Source: Nocardia jejuensis NBRC 103114 (GTDB lineage Bacteria; Actinomycetota; Actinomycetes; Mycobacteriales; Mycobacteriaceae). From it: DNA of 64,000 nt. The stretch's first letter is position 1. The number at the start of each line of letters is the position of its first letter. The position numbers were made by a program, and so were the translations under genes. The stretch spans positions 111,271 through 175,270 of the forward strand of contig NZ_BDBU01000028.1 of assembly GCF_001613145.1 (NCBI RefSeq). The letters run 5' to 3'. Positions 34,609-43,722 of the stretch are shown one piece after another. The notes beneath the pieces were generated by a model. It was not told the DNA's origin and made no database searches. It saw only the letters and a list, made by a program, of their open reading frames with translations.

Positions 34609-35574
34609 ATGACCTCGTTTCCCGTCGCCGTCTACGGCGCCTACGGCCATACCGGCCGGCTCCTCGTCGCCGATCTGCGTCGGCGCGGTCTCGTACCCGT
34701 GCTCTGCGGCCGGGACGCGCGCCGGTTGACCGACCTCGCCGCCGAACACCCCGGCACGGACATGCGCCGCGCATCGCTGGACGCACCCGCCGACCTGGAC
34801 CGGGCGCTGACCGGCGTCGCGGCTGTCATCAACTGCGCCGGCCCGTTCGGCGACACCCCACCCGCCCTGATCGACGCGGCCCGGCGGGCCGGCGTGCACT
34901 ACCTGGATGTCGCAGGCGAGGCACTCGTGGCATGGCGGACGTTCACCGACTTTCGACCACCGGACAGCACGCTGCTCATACCGGCGACCGGCTTCTTCGG
35001 TGCACTCGGCGACCTGCTCGCGAGCGTTGCCTACGGTGCCGCACAGTCACCGGCCGATGAGGTGAACGTGGCCATCGCGCTGAACGGCTGGACGCCGACC
35101 GAGGGCTCGGTCCGCGCCGGGAAGCTGCGCGACGGCCGGCGCGTGGTGTACGTCGACGGAAACCTCGATGTGCGGTCCGGCACCCCGGAACCCGTTGGGA
35201 CATGGCAGTTTTCACCACCGTTCGGCCGATGTGAGGTGACGGGCGAGTTCCCCACGGCCGACGTCGTCACGATCGCCAGGCACCTGCCCACCCGGGCCGT
35301 CAACGCGTACCTCCATGTGTCCTCGCCCGGCGAGCAACACGGCCCGGCGCAGCGGTTCCTGGTCGAGGTCGCGGTCAGGTGGGGCGAACAGCAGACCCGC
35401 GTGCGGGCCGGCGGCCGCGACATCTACGAGTTCAGCGCCGTCCTGGCAGGAGAGGCGGTCGACCGTGTGCTATACGGGAAGTCGAAAACCACCGGTCTGG
35501 CCACCGTCTCCGAGGCCTTCGACGCGGCCGACTTCCTACGGGCGCTCCCCCTGGATGTCCTGGAGCTCGGCTGA
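34609..35574 (+). CDS. Saccharopine-dehydrogenase-like NAD(P)-binding protein
   Basis: A 321-residue protein with an N-terminal Rossmann fold (VYGAYGHTGRLLVADLRRRG) and the family block INCAGPFGDTPPALIDAARRAGVHYLD. This places it with saccharopine dehydrogenase-like and trans-enoyl-reductase-like proteins. The substrate is unknown. The ATG at 34609 follows GAGATGATC. It is divergent from the frameshifted GlxA-like regulator, which may have made its expression constitutive or silent. Confidence 0.75.
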   Translation: MTSFPVAVYGAYGHTGRLLVADLRRRGLVPVLCGRDARRLTDLAAEHPGTDMRRASLDAPADLDRALTGVAAVINCAGPFGDTPPALIDAARRAGVHYLDVAGEALVAWRTFTDFRPPDSTLLIPATGFFGALGDLLASVAYGAAQSPADEVNVAIALNGWTPTEGSVRAGKLRDGRRVVYVDGNLDVRSGTPEPVGTWQFSPPFGRCEVTGEFPTADVVTIARHLPTRAVNAYLHVSSPGEQHGPAQRFLVEVAVRWGEQQTRVRAGGRDIYEFSAVLAGEAVDRVLYGKSKTTGLATVSEAFDAADFLRALPLDVLELG

Positions 35575-35595
35575 ATCAGGCGTTGTGAGGCAGCG

Positions 35596-36450
35596 CTATT
35601 CGGCGGAGCGGGAGGCGAGGACCGCGTCGTAGAGTTCGCGGCGCGAGGCTCCTGTCGCGGCGGAGACTTCGGCGCAGGCGTCCTTGAGGCGCAGACCGCC
35701 CGCGGCGAGGAGTTCCACCTGCGAGACCAGGTCGGCGGGGTCTTCCGAAACCTTCTGCGCGCCTTCGAGAACGACGGTGATCTCACCGCGTGCGCCCTCG
35801 ACGGACCAGGCCGCCAGTTCCGCGAGATTGCCCCGGACGACTTCCTCATAGGTCTTGGTGAGTTCGCGGCAGACGGCGGCGCGGCGATCGGGGCCGAGGA
35901 TCTCGACCGCGTCCGCGAGGCAGTCGGCGAGGCGGTGCGGGGCCTCGAAGAAGGCGACGGCGCGTGGCTCGGAGGTGAGGGTGCGCAGCCATTCCTTGCG
36001 CTGGCCGGACTTGCGCGGCGCGAAGCCGTCGAAACAGAAGCGCTCCACCGGGAGCCCGGACAGGGCCAGTGCCGTGGTGACGGCGGAGGGCCCCGGCAGG
36101 CAGGTGATGGGCAGGCCCCGTTCCACGCAGGCCGCGACCATCCGATAGCCGGGATCGCTGACGGACGGCATGCCCGCGTCGGTGACCAGCAGCACCGTGC
36201 TTCCCGACTCGATCTGCTCCAGGAGCATAGGAATCCGGGCCGCCTCCACATGGTCGTAGAAACTCACCACCCGCCCGGTGATCTCGACCCCCAGCGCCTT
36301 GGCCAGCGACCGCGTGCGCCGAGTGTCTTCGGCCGCAACCACATCCGCTGTCGCCAGCGCATCACGCAAGCGCTGCGAGGCGTCGCCGATATCGCCCATC
36401 GGCGTCGCGGCCAGCACCAGCCGGCCGGCCGAGATCGGCTCCGCGCTCAT
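35596..36450 (-). CDS. rsmI: 16S rRNA (cytidine1402-2'-O)-methyltransferase
   Basis: A 284-residue SAM-dependent methyltransferase of the tetrapyrrole-methylase fold that modifies C1402 in the decoding centre. Motifs: LVLAATPMGDIGD at the start (GNLGD in many relatives), AEDTRRTRSL, TDAGMPSVSDPG and LPGPSAVTTALALSGLP. The ATG at 36450 has GGGAG eight bases upstream; the frame beyond it is not conserved. In this chromosome, as in M. tuberculosis, it is divergent from pmt. Confidence 0.93.
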   Translation of the reverse strand: MSAEPISAGRLVLAATPMGDIGDASQRLRDALATADVVAAEDTRRTRSLAKALGVEITGRVVSFYDHVEAARIPMLLEQIESGSTVLLVTDAGMPSVSDPGYRMVAACVERGLPITCLPGPSAVTTALALSGLPVERFCFDGFAPRKSGQRKEWLRTLTSEPRAVAFFEAPHRLADCLADAVEILGPDRRAAVCRELTKTYEEVVRGNLAELAAWSVEGARGEITVVLEGAQKVSEDPADLVSQVELLAAGGLRLKDACAEVSAATGASRRELYDAVLASRSAE

Positions 36451-37048
36451 CACACTCCCGTTCGTCGTCATTCGTCGATCCGCCGACCGGCGCTCCGCCG
36501 AGCCTCGCCCACCGCGGACCCACCAGTGCGAGCCGACCACGAGGACCGGACGCATCCACCACTACCGCGGGCCGATCCCCCGGCCCACGACCGACCATCT
36601 GCCCGCCGCCAGCATACGGGCCACCCCGAACCCGGCCCTCCGGCGACAGGCGACCACCAGCCGACCCTCCGCGTTGCCGGCCGCGGCTTCTTCACAAGCT
36701 CTCCACGGCCCTACACCGAGCACACCGTGACCCGAGCAAGCCATTACCCCGCAGTCCCGCACAAACCACCACCCCGCGCCCCCGAAGTCCCGCACAAACC
36801 ACCACCACCTGCACCTCGACAGCCCCTCACAAGCAATCACGACTCCGACACAGCCAGCACCACTCGACTCGCCACGACAACTCCCCGAGCCCGACACTCC
36901 CGCGACGATCGCGACCACGCCGACCCCACGTACCCCGTGCCGACCTCACCGCGACCGGACCATTCGGGCGCCCGCGCCCGCCCGATCCGCGACACCGGCC
37001 CACTGACCGGGCGGGACCTGACGGCTGCCACCGCATACGATCGATGCC
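36451..37048. other. Gene-free, strongly strand-asymmetric stretch
   Basis: A 598-base gap between divergent rsmI and pmt. From about 36700 to 36960 the plus strand is rich in C and A with few G or T. A 21-base direct repeat occurs at 36753-36773 and 36786-36806 (period 33). Open frames here are low-complexity by-products. A -10-like TACGAT at 37036-37041 lies eight bases before the pmt GTG. Confidence 0.5.
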
Positions 37049-38656
37049 GTGACCCAGGTGACCGACACGCGACCGGCAGCTTCGGAGGCGGGGGCGGCGC
37101 TCTCGAGTCCGGCACCGTTGCGGCCCACTCCAGACTTCGGGCCGACCGACTGGGCGCGCGGTTGGGCCGTCACGCTGTTCCTGACCGCGATCGCCGGTCT
37201 CACCCGGTTCATCATGCTCAACTACCCGACCGACGCGAAGACGCCGGTCTTCGACGAGAAGCATTACGCGCCACAGGGCTGGCAGGTGCTCAACGGCGGC
37301 GGCATCGAGGACAACCCGGGCTACGGGCTGGTGGTGCATCCGCCGATCGGCAAGCAGATGATCGCGATCGGCGAGGCCCTGTTCGGTTACAACGGCTGGG
37401 GCTGGCGGTTCACCGCGGCCCTGTCCGGAACCATCCTGGTGCTCTTGGTGATTCGCATCGTGCGGCGCATGACCCGCTCGACGCTGATCGGCGCGTTCGC
37501 GGGCATCCTGCTGATCGCCGACGGCCTCACCTTCGTCTCCTCGCGCCTCGGCATGCTCGACATCTTCCAGGCACTGTTCGTGACCGCGGCCTTCGGCTGC
37601 CTGATCGTGGACCGCGACGAGATGCGCATGCGCATGGCCCTGGTCGACGTGCAGGGCCGCCTCTACGACAGCGCCTACGGACCGCGATTCGGCGTGCGCT
37701 GGTGGCGTTTCGGCGCGGGCGTCCTGCTCGGCCTGGCCTGCGGCACCAAATGGTCCGGCGCCTACTGGGTGATCGGATTCGCCGCGCTCAGCCTCGGTTT
37801 CGATCTGGCCGCACGGCGCGGATACCGGGTGGCGCGGCCGTGGGCGGGTGTCGCGGTGCGCGATCTCGGTCCGACGATCTACTCGCTCATGGTGCTGCCC
37901 GTCCTGATCTACCTGGGTAGTTTCTGGGCCTGGTTCGCCGGTGAGACCAGCTACGACCGGTACGCGGTCGGAGTGCGGGTGGGCCGCGGCGGCGACTTCT
38001 CCTGGGTGCCGGACGCGCTGCGCTCCCTGTGGTACTACGGCGGCGAGGTCCTGACCTTCCACCGCGAACTCACCAATTCCGCGGGCAATCACCACCCGTG
38101 GGAGTCCAAGCCGTGGACCTGGCCGATGGGCCTGCGCCCGATGCTCTACTACTACGCCGACAACGGCGTGACCGGCTGCGGCCAGAACCAGTGCGTCAAG
38201 GCGGTCATGGCGATCGGCACCCCGGCCATCTGGTGGCTGGCGTTCCCGCTGCTGGCCTGGGCCATGTGGCGCAGCATCGTTCGCCGGGACTGGCGATACG
38301 CCGCGATCCTGGTGGGCTACGGCGCGGGCATCCTGCCGTGGTTCCTGGAGCTGGACCGGCAGATGTACTTCTTCTACGCGGTGCCGCTGGCTCCCTTCCT
38401 GGTGATGGGCGTGGCAATGGCGCTGGGCGACATTCTCGGCCACGCCCCGCCGCGCGGACGCCGAGTGTCCGGCGCACCCGGCTGGCAGGGCTACTTCACG
38501 CCCCCGAGTGAACGCCAGGGTCTCGGCCTGCTGGCTGTGTGCCTGTACCTGGCGCTGGTGATCGCCAACTTCATCTGGCTGTGGCCGATTCTGACGGCGA
38601 TGCCGATCACGCCGGGCAGCTGGCACGATCACCTGTGGCTGCCCAGCTGGAGGTAG
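37049..38656 (+). CDS. pmt: Dolichyl-phosphate-mannose--protein mannosyltransferase (Pmt, GT39)
   Basis: A 535-residue polytopic enzyme that O-mannosylates exported proteins using polyprenyl-phosphate-mannose at the outer face of the membrane. The catalytic Asp-Glu pair is in FDEKHY (Asp69-Glu70) of the first external loop. About 10-11 hydrophobic segments follow, with HHPWESKPWTWP and a C-terminal FMT-like block. The start is GTG at 37049. It is the equivalent of Rv1002c and lies next to rsmI and arcA as in mycobacteria. Confidence 0.92.
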   Translation: MTQVTDTRPAASEAGAALSSPAPLRPTPDFGPTDWARGWAVTLFLTAIAGLTRFIMLNYPTDAKTPVFDEKHYAPQGWQVLNGGGIEDNPGYGLVVHPPIGKQMIAIGEALFGYNGWGWRFTAALSGTILVLLVIRIVRRMTRSTLIGAFAGILLIADGLTFVSSRLGMLDIFQALFVTAAFGCLIVDRDEMRMRMALVDVQGRLYDSAYGPRFGVRWWRFGAGVLLGLACGTKWSGAYWVIGFAALSLGFDLAARRGYRVARPWAGVAVRDLGPTIYSLMVLPVLIYLGSFWAWFAGETSYDRYAVGVRVGRGGDFSWVPDALRSLWYYGGEVLTFHRELTNSAGNHHPWESKPWTWPMGLRPMLYYYADNGVTGCGQNQCVKAVMAIGTPAIWWLAFPLLAWAMWRSIVRRDWRYAAILVGYGAGILPWFLELDRQMYFFYAVPLAPFLVMGVAMALGDILGHAPPRGRRVSGAPGWQGYFTPPSERQGLGLLAVCLYLALVIANFIWLWPILTAMPITPGSWHDHLWLPSWR

Positions 38657-38676
38657 CCGGGTTCCCGTAGAACCCG

Positions 38677-39057
38677 TTACGCGCCCAACCCGTCCTGGGT
38701 TTCGCCGAGCGCCGCGCGCAGATAGCGCCCGGCCGCCTCGTCGTCCAGGCCCAATCGCCGGATGATCGCCACGTACTCGGTGGCGGCCCGTCCGGCTAGA
38801 TCACGGGTCGGATCACCGGAGGAGGCGATGAAGGAACCGAGCCGTCCGCGAGTTTCGAGCACGCCGTCCTGTTCCAGTTCACGATAGGCCCGCGCCACGG
38901 TGTTGGGCGCGAGGGTGAGTTGGGCGGCCAGGGCACGCACCGTGGGGATCTTGGTACCGGCGGCGAGCTCTCCGGACCGGACCCGGGTGATGATGCCCTG
39001 GCGCAACTGCTCGTACGGCGGAACCGTCGAGTGGTGGTCGACCGGGATGTCCAGCAT
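38677..39057 (-). CDS. GntR-family regulator, YtrA-like
   Basis: A 126-residue regulator with a winged helix-turn-helix: PPYEQLRQGIITRVRSGELAAGTKIPTVRALAAQL then NTVARAYRELEQDGVLETRGR. The short C-terminal tail (about 50 residues) fits the YtrA subgroup rather than FadR or HutC. It begins six bases after arcA ends, so it is co-transcribed with arginine deiminase. It could regulate that operon; no ligand can be inferred. Confidence 0.85.
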   Translation of the reverse strand: MLDIPVDHHSTVPPYEQLRQGIITRVRSGELAAGTKIPTVRALAAQLTLAPNTVARAYRELEQDGVLETRGRLGSFIASSGDPTRDLAGRAATEYVAIIRRLGLDDEAAGRYLRAALGETQDGLGA

Positions 39058-39063
39058 GGCTAT

Positions 39064-40302
39064 TCACACCTCGTCACGCGACAACGGGCAGGACAGGCAG
39101 CGTGGACCACCGCGCCCGGATCCCAACTCGGAACCGGGGATGGGCAGCACCTCGATACCGGAGTCGGTGAGCCGCGCGTTGGTCATCTCGTTGCGTTCGT
39201 ACGCGACCACCACGCCGGGAGCGAGCGCGAGGGTGTTGTTGCCGTCGTCCCATTGTTCGCGTTCGGCGGTCACGCCGTCGAGTCCCGTATCGATAACGCG
39301 CAGCTTGCCGATGCCCATCGCCTTCGCCGCGGCGGGCAGGAAGGGATCCGGGCCCTGCATGGTCACCGACCCGTCGTCCTCCTTGCGAATGGTGAACGCG
39401 CACAGCGAGTCCTGAATTGCCGGATACATGACCACCGCATCGGTATCGACCATCGTGCACACCGTGTCCAGGTGCATCGTGGCACGAGTCTGCGCGATCG
39501 GCAGCGCGAGCACGGTGTGGGCGAGGTCGTCCTCGAAGAGACTGCGCGCCAACGCTTCCGCACCCGCCGGCGTGGTGCGCTCCCCGACTCCGACCGCCAC
39601 CACGCCGGGCGCGAGCAGCAGTACGTCACCGCCCTCGATGGGCGCGGTGTGCGATTCGTAGGCCCGGCGCACGCCCAGGAACCGCGGATGGAAGGCGTAG
39701 ATCAGATCGGTGAGCGAGGTTTCGCGCATGCGCGCGGGCAGCGCGAGCGAGGTGATCGCCACCCGGCGCCCGACCCAGAACGAGGAATCCCTGGTGAACA
39801 GCAGATTCGGCAGCGGATCGATGACGAAGTCGTGCCCGTGGTGCATGCGCCGCACAAGCGAGGTCGCGCCCCCCGGAGAGGTCTGCCCGAACGGCAGCTC
39901 GTCGAAGGTCATGCCGGACATCAGGATCTGCGCGAGTTCCGGCGCGGGCACCGTGCGCAGATAGCCCGCGAGCTCGTCGGCCAGCCCGTGCCCGAGCCTG
40001 CGCGCGTCCACCGCGCCGGAGATGCCCTGTATCCGGGCGGCCCCGCTGACCCGGATGGTCTCGGTCAGCAGATCGGCCAGCAGCAGCACCTCGACGCCGC
40101 GCCCGCGCAGGACGTCGGCGAAGATGTCGTGCTCCTGCTGCGCGCGCTCGACCCAGGGGATGGCGTCGAACAGCAGCGAGTCGTTGTTGCGCGGAGTGAG
40201 CCGGCGCAGTTCGTCGCCGGGCCGGTGCAGCAACACCGTGCGCAGGGCTCCGACCTCCGAGGTCACGGAAAACGGTCGCGCCGAGGCGGCCTGGGTTCCC
40301 AT
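39064..40302 (-). CDS. arcA: Arginine deiminase
   Basis: A 412-residue enzyme that hydrolyses arginine to citrulline and ammonia. Conserved blocks: LLHRPGDELRRLTPRN, MHHGHDFVIDPLPNLLFTRDSS, ESHTAPIEGGDVLLLAPG and the catalytic Cys in GGPRCLSCP near the C-terminus. The ATG at 40302 gives the length seen in M. tuberculosis ArcA; an upstream ATG at 40341 is possible. The gene is divergent from soxR, and a SoxR-like box lies in between. The other arc genes are not nearby, so an ATP-yielding pathway is not evident. Confidence 0.93.
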   Translation of the reverse strand: MGTQAASARPFSVTSEVGALRTVLLHRPGDELRRLTPRNNDSLLFDAIPWVERAQQEHDIFADVLRGRGVEVLLLADLLTETIRVSGAARIQGISGAVDARRLGHGLADELAGYLRTVPAPELAQILMSGMTFDELPFGQTSPGGATSLVRRMHHGHDFVIDPLPNLLFTRDSSFWVGRRVAITSLALPARMRETSLTDLIYAFHPRFLGVRRAYESHTAPIEGGDVLLLAPGVVAVGVGERTTPAGAEALARSLFEDDLAHTVLALPIAQTRATMHLDTVCTMVDTDAVVMYPAIQDSLCAFTIRKEDDGSVTMQGPDPFLPAAAKAMGIGKLRVIDTGLDGVTAEREQWDDGNNTLALAPGVVVAYERNEMTNARLTDSGIEVLPIPGSELGSGRGGPRCLSCPLSRDEV

Positions 40303-40358
40303 ATCCTGACGGTAGTTCCCCGAAGCAAAGATGGCATGCAATTCGCACCCGTCAAAAA

Positions 40359-40376
40359 CCTCGAGTATTCTTCAGG
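40359..40376. promoter_or_regulatory. SoxR-like box
   Basis: CCTCGAGTATTCTTCAGG has the 18-base layout of the SoxR operator (7-base arms around four bases); five of seven arm positions pair. It contains a -10-like TATTCT (40366-40371) placed seven bases before the soxR ATG at 40378. Confidence 0.55.
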
Positions 40377-40377
40377 T

Positions 40378-40893
40378 ATGCAGACCGCGATGTGGCAGGC
40401 CAAGGAGCTCACCCCCGGCCAGCTGGCCCAGCGCGCCGGAGTTTCGGTGTCCGCCTTGCATTTCTACGAACGTGAGGGCTTGATCACAGCCCGGCGCACC
40501 AGCGGAAACCAGCGCCGCTACCCGCGCGAAACGCTGCGCCGGGTGGCCTTCATCCGCATCTCACAGCGTGTCGGAATCCCGCTGGCCGAAATCCGGCACG
40601 CGCTGGACAACCTGCCCGACGGCCGCACCCCCACCCGGCGCGACTGGGAGGCCCTCTCGCTCACCTGGCAGGCCGACCTCGACGAGCGCATCGAACAGCT
40701 GATTCGCCTGCGCGACAACCTGACCGGCTGCATCGGCTGCGGCTGCCTGTCGCTGGGCACCTGCAAGATCGTCAACGCGCACGATCACATGGGCGATCAG
40801 GGCCCCGGCGCGCGGGTACTGGACGTGCACCCCGCCGAGGCCTGCTCGAAGCCGGAGGACGGCTGCTCTATCCCCTTGGCAGAAACGTCGTGA
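40378..40893 (+). CDS. soxR: Redox-sensitive regulator SoxR
   Basis: A 171-residue MerR-family regulator. The DNA-binding part reads TPGQLAQRAGVSVSALHFYEREGLI (about 12-36), followed by a dimerisation helix. The [2Fe-2S] ligands Cys118, Cys121, Cys123 and Cys129 form the CX2CXCX5C motif specific to SoxR. It senses redox-cycling compounds and oxidants. The start ATG at 40378 overlaps the end of its own box and would be leaderless; ATG at 40390 is an alternative. It ends 26 bases inside the convergent SDR gene. Confidence 0.92.
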   Translation: MQTAMWQAKELTPGQLAQRAGVSVSALHFYEREGLITARRTSGNQRRYPRETLRRVAFIRISQRVGIPLAEIRHALDNLPDGRTPTRRDWEALSLTWQADLDERIEQLIRLRDNLTGCIGCGCLSLGTCKIVNAHDHMGDQGPGARVLDVHPAEACSKPEDGCSIPLAETS

Positions 40894-41716
40894 ACAGGTC
40901 GTTGGCCCGGCGCATGGCGAACTCGTAGGGCCAGGCGAACTTGCGCACCCACCAGTAGCCGAAGCGGATGTCGAACTGGGTGTGGATCATGTAGGTGCCC
41001 TTCTCGACACCCTTCAGGATCGTCTTGGCCACCTCGTCCGGCGACTTCGCGTGCCGCCGAAAGCGGTTGATCCAGGCCTCGATCCGCGGATCGTCCCGAT
41101 CCACCCCGACGATGTCCACGGACTGCACCAGCGGCGTGTCCACCGCGCCCGGCACGACCAGATGCACCTTGATGTCGTGCCGCTCGAGATCGAATCGCAG
41201 GACCTCCGACACCCCACGCAGTCCGAACTTGCTGGCACTGTAGGCGGCGTGCCACGGGAAGGCCATCAAACCGGCCGCCGAGGACACATTGACCAGCGCG
41301 CCGCCGCGCTTCGCCTCGATCATGGGCGGGATGAAGTTCTCGATCACGTGGATCGGACCCATCAGGTTCACATCCACCAGCCGCTTCCAATGCCGGTGCT
41401 CCAGGTTCTCCACGGTGCCCCAGGTGGAGATGCCCGCGACGTTCATGACCGCGTCGAGCGAGCCCAGCTCCTGGTGCACCTGCTTCGCGAACGCGGTGAC
41501 CGCGTCGTAGTCGCTGATGTCCAGCGCCTGCGCGAAATCCACTGCGCCCCCGGCGGCCCGGATGGCGGTGACGGTGTCGTCCAGCCCCTCGGAGTTCACA
41601 TCCGTCAGGACCAGGCGCGCTCCCCGCTCCGCCGCGGCGACGGCCGTAGCGCGTCCGATTCCGCTGGCTGCCCCCGTGATCAACGTCTTCTTGCCGCTCA
41701 GGCTTCGCTCACGCAC
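40868..41716 (-). CDS. SDR family oxidoreductase
   Basis: A 282-residue classical SDR with TGAASGIGR (14-22), NVAGI, VNVSSAAG and YSASK. The C-terminal extension (residues 240-282, FDIRFGYWWVRKFAWPYEFAMRR) is basic and aromatic and could associate with membranes. The start is GTG at 41716. Its end overlaps the soxR end tail-to-tail by 26 bases, so transcripts are antisense there. The substrate is unknown; a lipid ketone or alcohol is plausible given the C-terminal helix. Confidence 0.85.
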   Translation of the reverse strand: MRERSLSGKKTLITGAASGIGRATAVAAAERGARLVLTDVNSEGLDDTVTAIRAAGGAVDFAQALDISDYDAVTAFAKQVHQELGSLDAVMNVAGISTWGTVENLEHRHWKRLVDVNLMGPIHVIENFIPPMIEAKRGGALVNVSSAAGLMAFPWHAAYSASKFGLRGVSEVLRFDLERHDIKVHLVVPGAVDTPLVQSVDIVGVDRDDPRIEAWINRFRRHAKSPDEVAKTILKGVEKGTYMIHTQFDIRFGYWWVRKFAWPYEFAMRRANDLFTTFLPRG

Positions 41717-41764
41717 GCCGAATCCATCCTCGAGTTGACGGCCTTGTCAGACCGCACGCTACTA

Positions 41765-41784
41765 CGCGAACACTGTTGTTCGCG
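41765..41784. promoter_or_regulatory. Inverted repeat upstream of SDR gene
   Basis: CGCGAACA and TGTTCGCG arms (8 bases, perfect) with a four-base centre, 48 bases before the SDR start. The spacing of the inner GAAC/GTTC is six bases, not the four of a mycobacterial SOS box. It may be an operator or a short hairpin. Confidence 0.4.
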
Positions 41785-41840
41785 CGTCCCGGCCGCGCCC
41801 CTACTTTCCTGGGGTCGCACACCCCTGCCGTGGGCGGAAC

Positions 41841-43721
41841 CTAGTGGGTCGGGGTCCGAGCCGCACCGGGTAGGTCCAGGTCCAGCGCGATCCGCCCCGC
41901 GGCCAGATGCTTCTCCACCTCGTCGGCGGGCATGGGCCGCGCGATCAGGAACCCCTGCGCCCGATAGCAACCCAATGCCACCAGGGTACGTGCCGCGACG
42001 GTCGTCTCGACGCCCTCGCCGACGACCCCGAGGCCGAACGAGCCCGCCAGGCCCACAATCGATTTCACGATGGCCAGATCGTCCGCGCTGGCGCCGAGGC
42101 GCTGCACGAAACCGCGGTCGATCTTCACCGCGTCCACCGGCAGCGCCTTGAGATGCGACAGCGAGGAATAACCGGTGCCGAAATCGTCGATGGCGATCTG
42201 CACGCCCATCCGCTTGAGCCCGCGCAGCGTCACCTGGGTGCGCGCCAGATCCTGCACCACCACGTGCTCGGTGATCTCCAGGCACACCGAGGAGCCGTCG
42301 ATACCGAACCGGCGCAGTATCCCCTCCATGGTCTCCACGAAGTCGAGGCTCACCAGCTGTACCGGCGATACGTTGATCCGGATCACCACATTCGAGGCGA
42401 GTCCGCGCCGCCGCCAGCGCGCGAACTGCTCGCATGCCGAGCGAATCACCCAGCGCCCCAGCTCACCAGCGAGATTGGTGGCCTCGGCGACGCCGACGAA
42501 CGCGCCCGGCGGTAATAGGCCGCGCGTCGGATGCTGCCAGCGCACAAGGGCTTCGAGCGCGACGACCCGCCCGGTCCGCAGATCCACCTCGGGCTGATAG
42601 TGCAGCAGCAGCGAGCCGTCCGACACCGCGCTGCGCAGATTCAGCTCGACGTCGTCCTGCAGTTCGAACTGCGCGCGCATGGCGTCGGTGAACACCGCGA
42701 CACCGTTGCCGCCGCTCGACTTCGCGGACAGCAGTGCGTGATCCGCGCGCCGCAGCACATCCGCGACCGTGGTCTCCCCCGGAATCCCCAGGGACACACC
42801 GATACTCGCGCCCCGGCTGACGGTCTCCCCACCGACCGTCACCCGGCGCGCGATCAACTGCTGAATCCGGATCGCCTCCTGGTCGGCCGCCGAGGCCTCC
42901 ATCGGCTTGATCGGAACGATCACGAACTCGTCCCCGCCGAGGCGCGCGATCATGTCCCCGGGATCGAGATTCTCCCGCAGGCGGGTGGCCAGGGTGCGAA
43001 TGAAGTTGTCCCCGGCGGTGTGGCCGAGGAAGTCGTTGAGCGCCTTGAGGCGATCGAGGTCGAGGAAGAACGCGGCCACCGGCCCGGGGCATCCGGGCTG
43101 CAGGCGGTCCTCCATGTGCTCGAGCAATGCTCGACGGTTCGCCAAGCCGGTCAGATCGTCGTGCATGGCGATGTAGCGCAACCGCTCCTCCGCGACCACG
43201 CGCGCCTGCAGTTGGGCGAACAGCGCGGCGATCGCCTTGAGCACATTGATCTCCCGGGTGCTCCACTCACGATCGCCCTCCTTCACGAAGCCGAGGACTC
43301 CGGTCGGCTCACCACGGGAGAGCAAGGGCACCGCGGCGACCGACACCTCGGCGAGTCCCGACGACTCGCGAATGGTGCGCTGATAGTCCGCGTACTCCGG
43401 AGTGGGGCGGATGACGAAGGGCTCGGTCGCGTGCTCGAGCTGAGCGAACGCCGAATCCGCCTCGTCGAAGTGTGCGACCTGAAGCGGATCGGGACCGCTC
43501 GGCGCGGGCCGCCGCGGCCATTCGGCGACCAGCATCGAGGAACGCTGTTCCTGGTCGGTATGGCGAAGGAAACTGAAATCGACGTCGAAATGTTCGACGA
43601 GCCAGGACAACACGAGCTCGCTCGATGCCACCATCGTCGTGGCGTCGACACCCATCAGCTCGGATGCGACCTGAGTTACCAATGAGTCGAGCGTCCGCCG
43701 AGGCACTTTGTCTCCGATCAC
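41841..43721 (-). CDS. GAF-GGDEF-EAL bifunctional c-di-GMP enzyme (DcpA/Rv1354c-like)
   Basis: A 626-residue cytoplasmic enzyme that can make and break the second messenger c-di-GMP. A GAF sensor covers about 20-175. The cyclase domain has intact GGDEF (262-266), but the RxxD product-inhibition site that normally precedes it is missing (PGDM there). The phosphodiesterase domain starts with EAL (390-392) and has the DDFGTGYSS and later EGVET blocks. The start GTG at 43721 is one base beyond the preceding stop. It is the third gene of a coupled operon; in M. tuberculosis the same pair is Rv1354c/Rv1355c. The GAF ligand is not evident. Confidence 0.9.
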   Translation of the reverse strand: MIGDKVPRRTLDSLVTQVASELMGVDATTMVASSELVLSWLVEHFDVDFSFLRHTDQEQRSSMLVAEWPRRPAPSGPDPLQVAHFDEADSAFAQLEHATEPFVIRPTPEYADYQRTIRESSGLAEVSVAAVPLLSRGEPTGVLGFVKEGDREWSTREINVLKAIAALFAQLQARVVAEERLRYIAMHDDLTGLANRRALLEHMEDRLQPGCPGPVAAFFLDLDRLKALNDFLGHTAGDNFIRTLATRLRENLDPGDMIARLGGDEFVIVPIKPMEASAADQEAIRIQQLIARRVTVGGETVSRGASIGVSLGIPGETTVADVLRRADHALLSAKSSGGNGVAVFTDAMRAQFELQDDVELNLRSAVSDGSLLLHYQPEVDLRTGRVVALEALVRWQHPTRGLLPPGAFVGVAEATNLAGELGRWVIRSACEQFARWRRRGLASNVVIRINVSPVQLVSLDFVETMEGILRRFGIDGSSVCLEITEHVVVQDLARTQVTLRGLKRMGVQIAIDDFGTGYSSLSHLKALPVDAVKIDRGFVQRLGASADDLAIVKSIVGLAGSFGLGVVGEGVETTVAARTLVALGCYRAQGFLIARPMPADEVEKHLAAGRIALDLDLPGAARTPTH

Positions 43722-43722
43722 A

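Noticed and set aside
23235..35595. OleB-type beta-lactone decarboxylase or a phosphopantetheine carrier in the cluster
   Set aside because: No alpha/beta hydrolase of that type and no carrier-protein serine motif is found among the genes.
36562..36918. 118-codon minus-strand frame with repeated WWFVRD segments
   Set aside because: The Trp-rich repeat only reflects the 21-base direct repeat and C-rich strand; no ribosome site or homology-like pattern is seen.
41765..41784. Possible SOS (LexA) box
   Set aside because: The inner GAAC and GTTC are six bases apart, while the mycobacterial SOS box has four; kept only as an unassigned inverted repeat.
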